From Cytophaga sp. FL35 (GTDB lineage Bacteria; Bacteroidota; Bacteroidia; Flavobacteriales; Flavobacteriaceae), in contig NZ_JACSOH010000001.1 of assembly GCF_014349235.1 (NCBI RefSeq), forward strand, positions 186,001-250,000: DNA of 64,000 nt. The letters run 5' to 3'. Both the position numbers and the translations under genes were made by a program. Shown piece after piece: positions 1-8,140 of this stretch; the first letter of the stretch is position 1; every line of letters starts with the position of its first letter. The notes beneath the pieces are model-generated. The model was not told where the DNA came from. It made no database searches and was given only the letters and a program-made list of their open reading frames with translations.

Positions 1-609
1 TAGGTGAATACCCACTTGTTTACAGAAATCTACCAAGGTATCTTGCTGCAAAAACGGGTGTACCTCAATTTGGTTGACTTCTGGTTTCTGTTTTGCCGTT
101 TCTAAAAGAGCTTTCAAATATTGGGTATTGAAATTACTGACACCGATATGCTTGACTAGTCCTTTTTCCAAAGCTGCTTCCATACCGGCCCATGTATCGG
201 TCAATGGCACTTCTTTCAAAGGAATGAATTGATCTGCCTTCTCTGGCATTTCAACTCCTTTTTTAAAGGCTACCGGCCAATGAACCAAATAGAGGTCCAA
301 ATAATCCAACTGTAGGTCGTTAAGCGTTTCTATCAAGGCTGGTTCTACATTGTCCTTTCCGTGAGAATCACTCCAAAGCTTGGAGGTAATCCACAGTTCC
401 TCCCTGGTTACCACACCAGAATCAATGGCTTCGGCAATCGCCTTGCCCACTTCTTTTTCGTTTCCGTAGGCTGCTGCACAGTCTATGTGCCTGTACCCCA
501 TTTTTAAGGCTTCCAAAACAGCGGTATAAACCGCTTTAGGTTCAGAACGAAAGGTTCCAAGCCCTAAAATGGGCATTTGATCCTTATGTTTAAATGATAA
601 TGTATGCAT
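1..609 (-). CDS. aldo/keto reductase, C-terminus cut by window edge
   Basis: Reading the minus strand from the ATG at 609 gives an open frame to the left edge (about 203 residues). It is an NADPH-dependent aldo/keto reductase of the bacterial 2,5-diketo-gluconate-reductase-like type, cytoplasmic, reducing aldehydes or ketones. The catalytic tetrad is visible: D43 in GYRHID, Y48 in AAAYGNE, K77 in ITSKLW and H110 in LYLVHWP. A later GVSNFN motif fits the TIM barrel. The cofactor-binding C-terminus lies outside the window. The MFS gene ends four bases upstream of its start on the same strand, so it is probably the last member of the Crp, DJ-1, MFS, AKR group. The substrate cannot be read from sequence. 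Confidence 0.9.
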   Translation of the reverse strand, partial: MHTLSFKHKDQMPILGLGTFRSEPKAVYTAVLEALKMGYRHIDCAAAYGNEKEVGKAIAEAIDSGVVTREELWITSKLWSDSHGKDNVEPALIETLNDLQLDYLDLYLVHWPVAFKKGVEMPEKADQFIPLKEVPLTDTWAGMEAALEKGLVKHIGVSNFNTQYLKALLETAKQKPEVNQIEVHPFLQQDTLVDFCKQVGIHL

Positions 610-613
610 CTGT

Positions 614-1819
614 TTATAATTTTTCTTTTTTATATAAAGCCAGTGTAAGTATAAAGCCTACCACCACAAGTATACTCCCTACCCATGGCGTTGCTGCTAC
701 GCCTAGTGTAGATTCCACTATTAATCCGCCAACATAGGCCCCAATGGCGATTCCCACGTTAAAAGCGGCAATGTTCAAGGCCGAGGCTACATCTTCTGTG
801 CCCGGCAGGTATTTTTCTGCCATTTTAACCACATACAATTGCAGTGCGGGTACGTTGGAAAATGCCAAGATTCCCATAAAAAACAATGTTACTATGGACC
901 AAATAGAACTGCTTGCCGTAAAGTATAGTACCACCAATACCACGGCTTGCAAAGCGAACATGACCATTAAGGCTTTTCCCGGGGTTTTGTTGGAAACCTT
1001 ACCCCCAATAATATTGCCCAAGGCAATGGCTATACCGTAGACCAATAGTAGAACACTGGTCATACTTGCGGAAAATCCGGTAACTTCTTCCAACAAAGGC
1101 GCCAAGTAGGTAAAGGTTACAAACGTACCGCCATAACCAAGGGCCGTAATGCCCAACACCAACAGAATAGAAGGGTTTTTGAGTACTTTTAGCTGATCTA
1201 CCAAACGTAAAGGCGGTGATTTTTTAATATTTGAAGGAACCAAAAAGTAACTGGCCAAGGCCCCGATAACTCCTAAAATGGCAACGCCCACAAAAGTGGC
1301 ACGCCACCCAAAGTTTTGGCCAATGTACGTACCCAAAGGCACGCCCGTAACAATAGCTACCGTAAGCCCGGCGAACATTATGGAAATAGCAGAAGCCCTT
1401 TTATCTTCTGGTACCAGACTGGCCGCTATAGTAGAGCCAATGGAGAAAAAGACCCCATGTGCGAACCCGGTTAAAATGCGTGCCAATATTAACAAGGTAA
1501 AACTAGGCGCAATGGTGGCCAATCCGTTGCCGACAATAAATAACAGCATAATACCGATCAATAACCGTTTGCGTGCTATTTTACTGGTCAAAGCCGTTAA
1601 GACAGGTGCACCAATGGCAACTCCCAAGGCGTACAAACTCACTAACAATCCCGCTGAGGAAATAGAGGTGTTTAAATCGTTGGCTACCGTGGGCAACAAG
1701 CCCACAATAACAAACTCTGTAGTTCCAATACCAAAGGCACTAATGGTCAATGCCCATAAGGCCGCTGGTAGACTTTTCTTTTCGGTCTTTGCGTTTAAAA
1801 CTGCTGAATCAGTAGCCAT
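614..1819 (-). CDS. MFS transporter, DHA1/AraJ-like exporter
   Basis: A 12-helix major facilitator of about 401 residues from the ATG at 1819. A longer frame starts at 1849 but would overlap the stop of the upstream DJ-1 gene; the ATG at 1819 lies one base after that stop, so I prefer it. The N-terminal half has the family signature (GIGTTEFVIVGLLP in helix 1, then loop motif SKIARKRLLIG), typical of the drug:H+ antiporter-1 family that includes sugar/arabinose exporters such as AraJ. It sits in the inner membrane between a DJ-1-like protein and an aldo/keto reductase, which suggests export of a toxic or stress-related metabolite. Substrate unknown. Confidence 0.85.
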   Translation of the reverse strand: MATDSAVLNAKTEKKSLPAALWALTISAFGIGTTEFVIVGLLPTVANDLNTSISSAGLLVSLYALGVAIGAPVLTALTSKIARKRLLIGIMLLFIVGNGLATIAPSFTLLILARILTGFAHGVFFSIGSTIAASLVPEDKRASAISIMFAGLTVAIVTGVPLGTYIGQNFGWRATFVGVAILGVIGALASYFLVPSNIKKSPPLRLVDQLKVLKNPSILLVLGITALGYGGTFVTFTYLAPLLEEVTGFSASMTSVLLLVYGIAIALGNIIGGKVSNKTPGKALMVMFALQAVVLVVLYFTASSSIWSIVTLFFMGILAFSNVPALQLYVVKMAEKYLPGTEDVASALNIAAFNVGIAIGAYVGGLIVESTLGVAATPWVGSILVVVGFILTLALYKKEKL

Positions 1820-1820
1820 C

Positions 1821-2573
1821 TTAGTACGTTGCTTTAACCAGTTCCACAATCTTTTGGGCCGCTAATTTGGCAGAAGCAGGGTTCTGACCGGTAACCAAAC
1901 GCTGGTCCACACTTACTTTTTCTTGCCACATACCAGCTTTGTCAATGGTTGCTCCATGTGCTTCCAATTTTGATTCCAAAAGAAAAGGAACCACATTTTC
2001 CAAGCCTACATTGGCTTCTTCTTCATTGGTAAAAACGCTTAGTGTTTTACCGTTTACCAAATAGGCACCATTGGACAATTGAATATTCACCAATGCGGAA
2101 GGTCCGTGACATACGGCCGCCACTATACCATCATTCTCATAAATACTGGCTGCTATTTTGGCCAACTTCTTATGGTTAGGAAAGTCCCACATGGTACCGT
2201 GACCACCGGCATAGTAGATTACATCATAATCCCTTCCCTTGATTTTTGAAGGCTTTAGGGTGTTTTTTAGCTTTTGTTGAAAAGTGGTGTCGTTCCAGTA
2301 TTTTTTATTCACCGGATCTTCTAAATCAAAACCATCTACCGGAGGGTTCCCTCCTTCTGGGCTTACCAAGGTAATGTCGAAATTATTCTCCTCAAAAACT
2401 TCGTAGGCATGGGTTACCTCACTTAGGTAATAACCCGTTTCCTTACCCGTATCTCCTAATTCTTGATGACTGGACAGCACCATTAAGACCCTTGTAGACT
2501 CATTATGATGTTGTGCTGTTCCAAATAGGGCAAATAGTAGCATTGCCACTGTTGTGTTAATTCTTGTTTTCAT
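1821..2573 (-). CDS. DJ-1/PfpI family protein with signal peptide
   Basis: A 250-residue DJ-1/PfpI-superfamily protein. The nucleophile elbow is AAVCHGPSA with C155 followed by H156, and the preceding YYAGGHGTMWD segment is typical of the Hsp31/glyoxalase III-like branch. Residues 1-21 form a hydrophobic signal peptide ending in GTAQ, so the protein is probably periplasmic, unusual for a family that is mostly cytoplasmic. Members act as glutathione-independent glyoxalases, chaperones or deglycases; which applies here cannot be decided. It precedes the MFS and AKR genes on the same strand. A Crp/Fnr-type palindrome lies about 100 bases upstream, just after the stop of the Crp/Fnr gene. Confidence 0.85.
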   Translation of the reverse strand: MKTRINTTVAMLLFALFGTAQHHNESTRVLMVLSSHQELGDTGKETGYYLSEVTHAYEVFEENNFDITLVSPEGGNPPVDGFDLEDPVNKKYWNDTTFQQKLKNTLKPSKIKGRDYDVIYYAGGHGTMWDFPNHKKLAKIAASIYENDGIVAAVCHGPSALVNIQLSNGAYLVNGKTLSVFTNEEEANVGLENVVPFLLESKLEAHGATIDKAGMWQEKVSVDQRLVTGQNPASAKLAAQKIVELVKATY

Positions 2574-2673
2574 TTTCTTTATCTTAAATTTTATGGGACA
2601 AAGGTGTATGAAAACGAAAGGCTGTGCGAGGAGCTATATCACCATTTTAAGGTGAGATAACACAACCCATAAA

Positions 2674-2689
2674 AGTGATATACATCACA
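2674..2689 (-). promoter_or_regulatory. Crp/Fnr-type palindrome before the DJ-1 gene
   Basis: The segment AGTGATATACATCACA has arms GTGAT/ATCAC and closely matches the classical TGTGA-N6-TCACA Crp box. It lies between the stop of the Crp/Fnr gene and the DJ-1 start. A second small inverted repeat (TCACC-N7-GGTGA) is at 2639-2655. Binding by the neighbouring regulator is an inference. Confidence 0.4.
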
Positions 2690-2693
2690 AAAT

Positions 2694-3266
2694 CTAATTT
2701 TTAAAACGGCTCAAAGTTTCCCTGGAAACGCCTAGGTAGGCGGCAATCAGTTTTTTAGGAACCCGCTGTAATAATTTGGGCAGTTTGTTCAGTAATTCAT
2801 CGTACCGTTCTTCTGCAGATAAAGTTAAAAGGGACAGAATACGCTGTTGCAAGTTGATAAAGCCGTTGTTGGACTTAATACGATAAAAATTAGCAATGGC
2901 GGGTATTTGCTGGCATATGGATTCCCTACTTTCTAAGGACAGGCAAAAGAATTCGGAATCTTCTATACAATCCACAAAGATGGTGGCCGGTAATTGGTGT
3001 TGAAAAGCGAAATAGTCGCTAACCCAGTATTGCTCCATACCAAACTGTAAAATGTGTTCGTTTCCCTTTTGGTCTATAGCATACGATTTTACCAAACCAT
3101 TGACAATCCAAAACTCACATTCTACTGGCTGACCTGTTTGGATTAGAAATTGGTGCTTTTTTAAATTACGATACTCAAAATGAGGCGCTATTTGCTCCCA
3201 TTCCGCATCCGTTAGGTCAACGATTTCCTCAAAATGTTGTCTTAAGAGGCCATAATTTTCTTGCAC
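2694..3266 (-). CDS. Crp/Fnr-family transcriptional regulator
   Basis: A 190-residue regulator with an N-terminal cyclic-nucleotide-binding-like jelly roll (about 25-130) and a short C-terminal helix-turn-helix ending KKLIAAYLGVSRETLSRFKN. This short form, in which the chain stops right after the recognition helix, is common in Bacteroidota. The arginine/glutamate phosphate-binding cassette of true cAMP receptors is not evident, so the ligand is unknown. It begins the minus-strand group that continues with the DJ-1, MFS and AKR genes, and the palindrome at 2674-2689 suggests it may control them. Confidence 0.85.
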   Translation of the reverse strand: MQENYGLLRQHFEEIVDLTDAEWEQIAPHFEYRNLKKHQFLIQTGQPVECEFWIVNGLVKSYAIDQKGNEHILQFGMEQYWVSDYFAFQHQLPATIFVDCIEDSEFFCLSLESRESICQQIPAIANFYRIKSNNGFINLQQRILSLLTLSAEERYDELLNKLPKLLQRVPKKLIAAYLGVSRETLSRFKN

Positions 3267-3308
3267 GCCAAATTTGTTTTAAGAAGTACAAAGGTAAAAT
3301 AGTAAATG

Positions 3309-4073
3309 TTAAAACAACATAACTTCGCCATCATTGGGAACCAAAGTATTTTTAATATCTCTTTTTACAATTTCCATGTTCAGTTCTTCACGAGTGGTCG
3401 GGCAATGATTTACTGCTTCCAAATGGTTGGCAATAACTTTGCCGGGTGCATCTGTGCAAAACTGCAAAACATCTTCCTTGGTCATTAAAAGCGGTTTAAA
3501 AACATCTAACTGAGCAGAACCCGCTGCAACCACGCTTACGTCTGGCTTATAATCTGATAATACTTTTTTAACCGCATCGGTGTAGATGGTATCCGAACTT
3601 AGGTAAACCGATTTTTCCTTCGGTAAACGAAGCATGTACCCCATTACGTTACCCATGGGCCTCGCCACAAAACCATAACCATGTCTGGCAGGTATTCCTT
3701 CTAAAGTGCCGTCTAAAAAAGTAGCCTCCTTCCAATAGTCAACTACCGTTTGCACGTTTAATCCGCGTTTTAGCAATTCCTTTTCATCTTTAACGCTACA
3801 GCTAACTGGTATGTCGTGCTTTTTTAAGAAAGCTTCGCCTGCTTTATCTAAATGGTCCGGATGCAAATGGGTTAGGATACAATGTGTAGTTTTAGCCAAT
3901 ACATCTTCCGCATTTTGCGGCAAGCCTACTATGGGATTTCGCTGTGGTTTAAATCGGAACAGGGTAAACGTAGGACCAGCGGTACCTTTACCACCCAACA
4001 TGGGATCAACCAATATAAATTTATCCTGTACTTCAATAATCAGGGTTGCGTTACGTATCTGATGTATTTTCAT
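3309..4073 (-). CDS. metallo-beta-lactamase-fold hydrolase, UlaG-like
   Basis: About 254 residues from the ATG at 4073 (MKIHQIRNAT); a longer frame from 4094 adds seven unlikely residues. The MBL metal motif is clear: H69-x-H71-x-D73-H74 in LTHLHPDHLD. The start MKIHQIRNATLIIE and the VDPMLG segment resemble the UlaG/L-ascorbate-6-phosphate lactonase-like branch, many of whose members are uncharacterised. Cytoplasmic, probably binding two metal ions. It lies alone between two Crp/Fnr regulators on the same strand, with no clue to its substrate. Confidence 0.8.
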   Translation of the reverse strand: MKIHQIRNATLIIEVQDKFILVDPMLGGKGTAGPTFTLFRFKPQRNPIVGLPQNAEDVLAKTTHCILTHLHPDHLDKAGEAFLKKHDIPVSCSVKDEKELLKRGLNVQTVVDYWKEATFLDGTLEGIPARHGYGFVARPMGNVMGYMLRLPKEKSVYLSSDTIYTDAVKKVLSDYKPDVSVVAAGSAQLDVFKPLLMTKEDVLQFCTDAPGKVIANHLEAVNHCPTTREELNMEIVKRDIKNTLVPNDGEVMLF

Positions 4074-4131
4074 TCGCCAAAATTTAAAGTACAAATTTCA
4101 GTAAGCCAAATGGACTGTACATTGATTCAAA

Positions 4132-4707
4132 TCAAGAAATACGCTTTCGGATGCGGCTCAGGGTTTCTGGAGTAATATTTAGATAAGATGCTATATGGTA
4201 TTGTGGAATTTTTTGCAGCCAGTTAGGTTTGTAGATGAGTAATTCTTGGTAAAGCTCTTCTGGCGTTTTGGTCATACGATTGTATTCCAGTAGCTCCTTT
4301 TGACGTAACAAACGTTGAAAGGAAAGGTCTATAAAAGATTTTCCACATTCATATTTCGCCAAGAGTTCTTGAAATTTAGTTTTTTCGATTTGAAGCAGTT
4401 CCACATCGGTCAACGCTTCTTGATTTTTTTTAGTGGGATGATTGTTGTTAAAGGCAGATAAATCCGTTATAAATTGTGGTTTTGTATAAAAATTGATGTT
4501 GGTTTCTTTATCGGCAGTGGCATAATACTCCCTAATAATTCCCTTGTTTAGAAACCGCAAGTGGGTAATGTTTTCATCAGCTTTTTGCAATAAACTGCCT
4601 TTGGGCAGGAAAACCGAAGTATGTAAATCTAGCAGCTCTTTTAAGCCATCGTGATTTAACGGATATTCAGTTTCAAAAAATCGTGAAATCTGTTCTAAAT
4701 CATGCAT
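4132..4707 (-). CDS. Crp/Fnr-family transcriptional regulator
   Basis: A 191-residue regulator with the same build as the one at 2694-3266: cyclic-nucleotide-binding-like fold, then a C-terminal helix-turn-helix ending HIASYLNITPETLSRIRKRIS. The start at 4707 (MHDLEQISRFF) follows the HxlR gene stop by 15 bases, so the two may be co-transcribed. It ends 58 bases before the MBL gene. Ligand and target are not visible. Confidence 0.83.
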   Translation of the reverse strand: MHDLEQISRFFETEYPLNHDGLKELLDLHTSVFLPKGSLLQKADENITHLRFLNKGIIREYYATADKETNINFYTKPQFITDLSAFNNNHPTKKNQEALTDVELLQIEKTKFQELLAKYECGKSFIDLSFQRLLRQKELLEYNRMTKTPEELYQELLIYKPNWLQKIPQYHIASYLNITPETLSRIRKRIS

Positions 4708-4722
4708 CCCCTTCTACTATGA

Positions 4723-5082
4723 TTACAAAGTTACAATTCTACACTTTTCAAATTCAAGAGAATCATAATTGGTCACCGTCCACTCACTTAATTGCTTTAA
4801 AATAGGCAACAAGGCTTCTCCTTTTTTAGAGAGGGAATATTCCACACGAGGTGGTATCTCGGGGTATTTTTCACGAATAATCAAGCCATCTTTCTCCAGT
4901 TCCCGCAATTGGTCTGTCAAAACTTTTTTGGAAATAGTAGGTGTAAACAACAAAAGCTTTCCAAATCTTAAGCTTCCGTTCGCCAACAGATAGATTAAAA
5001 TGGGTTTCCATTTGCTGCCTATCACATTCATAGCATGCACCAAGGAACACATATTAGGATTGTCAATCACTTTTCTACTCAT
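4723..5082 (-). CDS. HxlR-family winged-helix regulator
   Basis: A 119-residue HxlR/MarR-like regulator. The family pattern is clear: C12 near the start, IGSKWKPILIYLL (helix 1), RFGKLL, ISKKVLTDQLRELEKDGLI (recognition helix) and the wing RVEYSLSKKGEAL. Members such as YodB and QorR sense electrophiles or quinones through an N-terminal cysteine and repress quinone reductases. Here the gene diverges from a quinone reductase (5188), with a perfect 16-bp palindrome between them, so control of that gene is likely. C12 is in the place of the sensing cysteine; its role is inferred. Confidence 0.88.
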   Translation of the reverse strand: MSRKVIDNPNMCSLVHAMNVIGSKWKPILIYLLANGSLRFGKLLLFTPTISKKVLTDQLRELEKDGLIIREKYPEIPPRVEYSLSKKGEALLPILKQLSEWTVTNYDSLEFEKCRIVTL

Positions 5083-5140
5083 AAGTTACATTTTAGTTAC
5101 CACTAATTACAGGAGTAATACCCTAAAAGGTTTCAAAACT

Positions 5141-5156
5141 AAACTATTAATAGTTT
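5141..5156. promoter_or_regulatory. 16-bp perfect palindrome, HxlR operator candidate
   Basis: AAACTATTAATAGTTT is perfectly palindromic and ends 31 bases before the quinone reductase ATG, in the divergent region shared with the HxlR gene. A weaker inverted repeat (TTAGT-N4-ACTAA) is at 5093-5106, nearer the HxlR start. Both fit binding sites of a dimeric winged-helix repressor. Confidence 0.5.
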
Positions 5157-5187
5157 CTTTGCAATACTATTTTAAATTAAAGTCAAA

Positions 5188-5787
5188 ATGAAAAATGTTT
5201 TAGCTATAAATGCGCATCAATTTTACCCTTTTTCGGAAGGCAAACTAAACCAAAGTTTAACAGAAAAGGCTATCAAGCAATTAGCGGATGCCGGTTTTGA
5301 GGTAAAAACCACGATTACCAATAATGGTGATGGTTTTAGCGTAGAGGAAGAGATTGAAAAACTGAAGTGGGCCAATATTGTTTTCCTGCAAATGCCCTTG
5401 AATTGGATGGGAGTGCCCTGGTCCTTTAAAAAATATATGGACGAGGTTTTCTCCGTTGGAATGATGGGTAGTTTGTCACAAGGAGATGGTAGAACTAAAG
5501 AGGCCCCGAAGAAAAATTATGGCTTGGGCGGTTTGCTAAAAGGCAAGTACATGATATCCGTTACCGCTAATGCCCCAAAAGAATCCTTTAATAATACCAA
5601 CGAAAAATTCTTTAACGGATTGAGCGAAGATGAGCTATTGGCACCCATGCATCTTAATTTTAAATGGTTTGGACTGGAACCTTTGGAAACATTCTTCGCT
5701 TACGATGTAATGAAAAACCCAGAGATTGAAAACGATTTTATCCGCTTTGAAAAGCACATCAAAGAAGAATTAGTTGATAAAGTATAA
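5188..5787 (+). CDS. NAD(P)H quinone oxidoreductase, MdaB-like flavodoxin fold
   Basis: A 199-residue flavodoxin-fold reductase of the MdaB/NQO family. The FMN/FAD-binding pattern is visible in the N-terminus (NVLAINAHQFYPFSEGKLN) and in the conserved FLQMPLNWMGVPWSFKKYMD loop. These enzymes reduce quinones by two electrons and protect against semiquinone radicals; cytoplasmic. It is divergent from the HxlR gene, with a perfect palindrome between them, and the peroxiredoxin-like gene follows with a four-base gap, so the pair is probably an inducible detoxification operon. Confidence 0.88.
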   Translation: MKNVLAINAHQFYPFSEGKLNQSLTEKAIKQLADAGFEVKTTITNNGDGFSVEEEIEKLKWANIVFLQMPLNWMGVPWSFKKYMDEVFSVGMMGSLSQGDGRTKEAPKKNYGLGGLLKGKYMISVTANAPKESFNNTNEKFFNGLSEDELLAPMHLNFKWFGLEPLETFFAYDVMKNPEIENDFIRFEKHIKEELVDKV

Positions 5788-5791
5788 CAAC

Positions 5792-6436
5792 ATGACACTA
5801 CAAGAAAGCCTGGACAAATTAAAGGTAAAACTTGAAGGCAATATGCCTGGGGAATTTGTGAACATTATGCACAAAGCCACCACTGATTTGGAAGCCACTG
5901 GTATTGGTGAAGGTGTTCTAAAAAAAGGCGATAAAGCCCCTACGTTTAATTTACCCAATCAGGACGGTAGTCAAGTTGATAGCGCGGAACTTCTCGCAAA
6001 AGGCCCATTGGTCATTACTTTTTACAGAGGTATATGGTGCCCCTACTGCAATTTGGACCTTGGGAATCTAAAACGGTATACCGAAGAATTGAATGGATTG
6101 GGAGCGCAAATGGTAAGCATATCTCCACAATTAACACAATACAACAAGCAAATAGTAAACCAGCAACGCTTAAAATTTGACCTACTCAGCGACAGCGGCA
6201 ACCAAGTGGCCGATGCATTTGGTCTGCGTTGGGAAATGATAGATCCATTAAAAGGTCTTTACAAGGATAAGTTCAACATTAGCTTGCCACATTTCAATGG
6301 TGACGAGTCATGGACATTGCCCATTCCTGCGCGTTTTATTATTGGTGTCGATGGAACCATCAAATATGCGGAATATTCTGTGGATTATACCAAAAGGCCC
6401 AATCCAGATGTATTGGTGGCCGCTTTAGAACAATAA
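5792..6436 (+). CDS. peroxiredoxin-like AhpC/TSA family protein
   Basis: About 214 residues from the ATG at 5792, four bases after the quinone reductase stop; a frame open from 5774 would overlap it. It is a thioredoxin-fold AhpC/TSA protein with the active-site segment TFYRGIWCPYCNLDL (C83 and C86), a CxxC variant common in this subfamily instead of the single peroxidatic cysteine of classic peroxiredoxins. Probably reduces peroxides or disulfides in the cytoplasm. A strong hairpin terminator follows at 6474-6500. Confidence 0.87.
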   Translation: MTLQESLDKLKVKLEGNMPGEFVNIMHKATTDLEATGIGEGVLKKGDKAPTFNLPNQDGSQVDSAELLAKGPLVITFYRGIWCPYCNLDLGNLKRYTEELNGLGAQMVSISPQLTQYNKQIVNQQRLKFDLLSDSGNQVADAFGLRWEMIDPLKGLYKDKFNISLPHFNGDESWTLPIPARFIIGVDGTIKYAEYSVDYTKRPNPDVLVAALEQ

Positions 6437-6473
6437 ATTGAGAATTAGTGCCTTGTTTAAACTGTTTCTGTAG

Positions 6474-6500
6474 AAATGCCACTCGCTTGAGTGGCATTTT
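6474..6500 (+). terminator. intrinsic terminator after the peroxiredoxin gene
   Basis: An 11-bp stem (AAATGCCACTC / GAGTGGCATTT) with loop GCTT, ending in a T-run, 37 bases after the stop codon. The remaining DNA up to 6662 shows no gene; it is AT-rich and should hold the promoter of the TRAP operon, which I could not pinpoint. Confidence 0.85.
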
Positions 6501-6662
6501 TACTTTAAATCTCTCCTATGTACGTCTATGATGTAATCTAAAGCTTTGTCTTTATACTAAATAAATTGACACATAATTACCCTAAATGAATTTGCAGTAG
6601 GTTGACAATTTTAGTATTTTCAAAATCTTGGATTTTCCACAAAAAAAGAAGCAACCTAAACT

Positions 6663-7688
6663 TTGTCCACTATCCATTCACCAAAATTAAAGGCAAGTCT
6701 AAAAGCTATTTTCTTGGCTTTTCCTCTATTCCTATTGTTTGTTTTTTCTGCTTGTGAACCTCAAAAAAGGGAGCCGATTATTTTAAAGGCAAGTCATTTG
6801 GTCAACGAACAGCATACGTGGTATAAGGCCTTTGAATATTTTGGAGACCTTTTGAAAAAACGTAGTAAGGGCCGACTCCTACTTCAGAATTATCATTCAG
6901 AACAATTGGCCAAGGAAAGCGAGGCCATTCGATTGATTCAGGCTGGTGTCATTGACATGACCACTACAGGCTCCATACTCAATAACTGGTCGGAAATCAT
7001 TGCCTTTTGTGAACTTCCTTTTTTACTCAAGGATTCAGTGGACATGAAGAAGATTATTGAAGGTCCCATCGGTCAACGAATGGAAAAGGCGATGCTAGAA
7101 GATATCGGATTGAGACCGTTGGCCTATTTTCAGAGAGGGCCCCGCCATTTAACCAGTAATCGGCCCATTAAACATCCAGACGACTTAAATGGTCTTATCG
7201 TTCGGGTACCGAATGTACCTTCCTTTATTACCGCTTGGCAATCATTGGGCGCAAAGCCCACGCCAATGGCCTTTTCCGAAGTTTTTACATCCCTTCAGCA
7301 GGGTACGATTCAGGCTCAAGAAAATCCGTTTGCCATGATTCGGGCGGCTGGTTTCTCAGAAGTGCAAGAATATTTGAACCTCACGGCCCATGTCGTAAGT
7401 TGGACCTACCCCGTAATTGGTGAAAAACAGTTTCAAGCCCTACCTGATGACCTTAAAACTATCTTTTTAGAAGCTGCGGAAGATATGCGTGATTTCGAAC
7501 ATAAACTCTTCATAGAAAACGAAAAAAAAGTTCAAGACGAATTGAAGGCACAAGGTATGACCTTTGTTGAAGTGGACAAGGAGGCCTTTGCTTTGGCCAG
7601 TAGAGAAGCCATTTATTCCAGTCTTTCGCAAGAGATGCAAAAAGTCTATAATGAGATTGTAGCAAACCTAAGTAAAGAAAAAGAGTGA
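6663..7688 (+). CDS. dctP: TRAP transporter solute-binding subunit DctP, lipoprotein
   Basis: A 341-residue DctP-family solute receptor, which binds sugar acids or other carboxylates for the DctQM permease. The typical GLIVRVP motif carries R181, the arginine that grips the ligand carboxylate in characterised members. An in-frame stop lies at 6657 and no ATG is available, so the start is probably TTG at 6663. The leader ends in a lipobox (FVFSAC, C31), so this receptor should be membrane-anchored rather than freely periplasmic. dctQ overlaps the stop codon (GTGA). In this setting a likely cargo is a galactonate- or KDG-type acid, but this is inference. Confidence 0.9.
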   Translation: MSTIHSPKLKASLKAIFLAFPLFLLFVFSACEPQKREPIILKASHLVNEQHTWYKAFEYFGDLLKKRSKGRLLLQNYHSEQLAKESEAIRLIQAGVIDMTTTGSILNNWSEIIAFCELPFLLKDSVDMKKIIEGPIGQRMEKAMLEDIGLRPLAYFQRGPRHLTSNRPIKHPDDLNGLIVRVPNVPSFITAWQSLGAKPTPMAFSEVFTSLQQGTIQAQENPFAMIRAAGFSEVQEYLNLTAHVVSWTYPVIGEKQFQALPDDLKTIFLEAAEDMRDFEHKLFIENEKKVQDELKAQGMTFVEVDKEAFALASREAIYSSLSQEMQKVYNEIVANLSKEKE

Positions 7689-8140
7689 AAACCTTTACCA
7701 AAATATTAAAGTACGGTGCCTTTTTGAGTACCATCGGTTTTATAGGCAGCACCATCATTCAGATTTATGCCCGCTTTTTTATGGAAAGTGCCCCACCATG
7801 GACCGAAGAGGCAGCACGTGTGTTTTTCATACATGCAGTCAGCTTTTCTGCAGGATTGGCCGTTCGCGGTAATTACTATGTTAATTTCGATTTGTTCTAC
7901 CAATATTTACCTCAAAAAGCGCAACGTACCTTAGATATCGTTTCACGAATTTTTATTTGTGTTTTATTCTTTATTTGTGCCTATTACGGGCTTGAATTCG
8001 CTATCAACGGACTTGATGAAAAATCACCCAGTATGGGCATATCTATGGCCATACCATTTGTTAGTACTGTAATTATGGGCTCCGCCATATTTCTCTTCAT
8101 CCTTGTTGAACTAATTAAAAAACTACGCCAAGCTAAATGA
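7685..8140 (+). CDS. dctQ: TRAP transporter small permease DctQ
   Basis: A 151-residue membrane protein with four predicted helices; PWTEEAARVFF is the conserved small-subunit motif of TRAP transporters. It starts with GTG inside the dctP stop (GTGA) and overlaps dctM by ATGA, so the three genes are translationally coupled. It pairs with DctM in the inner membrane. The short ORF on the other strand here is a shadow. Confidence 0.92.
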   Translation: MKTFTKILKYGAFLSTIGFIGSTIIQIYARFFMESAPPWTEEAARVFFIHAVSFSAGLAVRGNYYVNFDLFYQYLPQKAQRTLDIVSRIFICVLFFICAYYGLEFAINGLDEKSPSMGISMAIPFVSTVIMGSAIFLFILVELIKKLRQAK

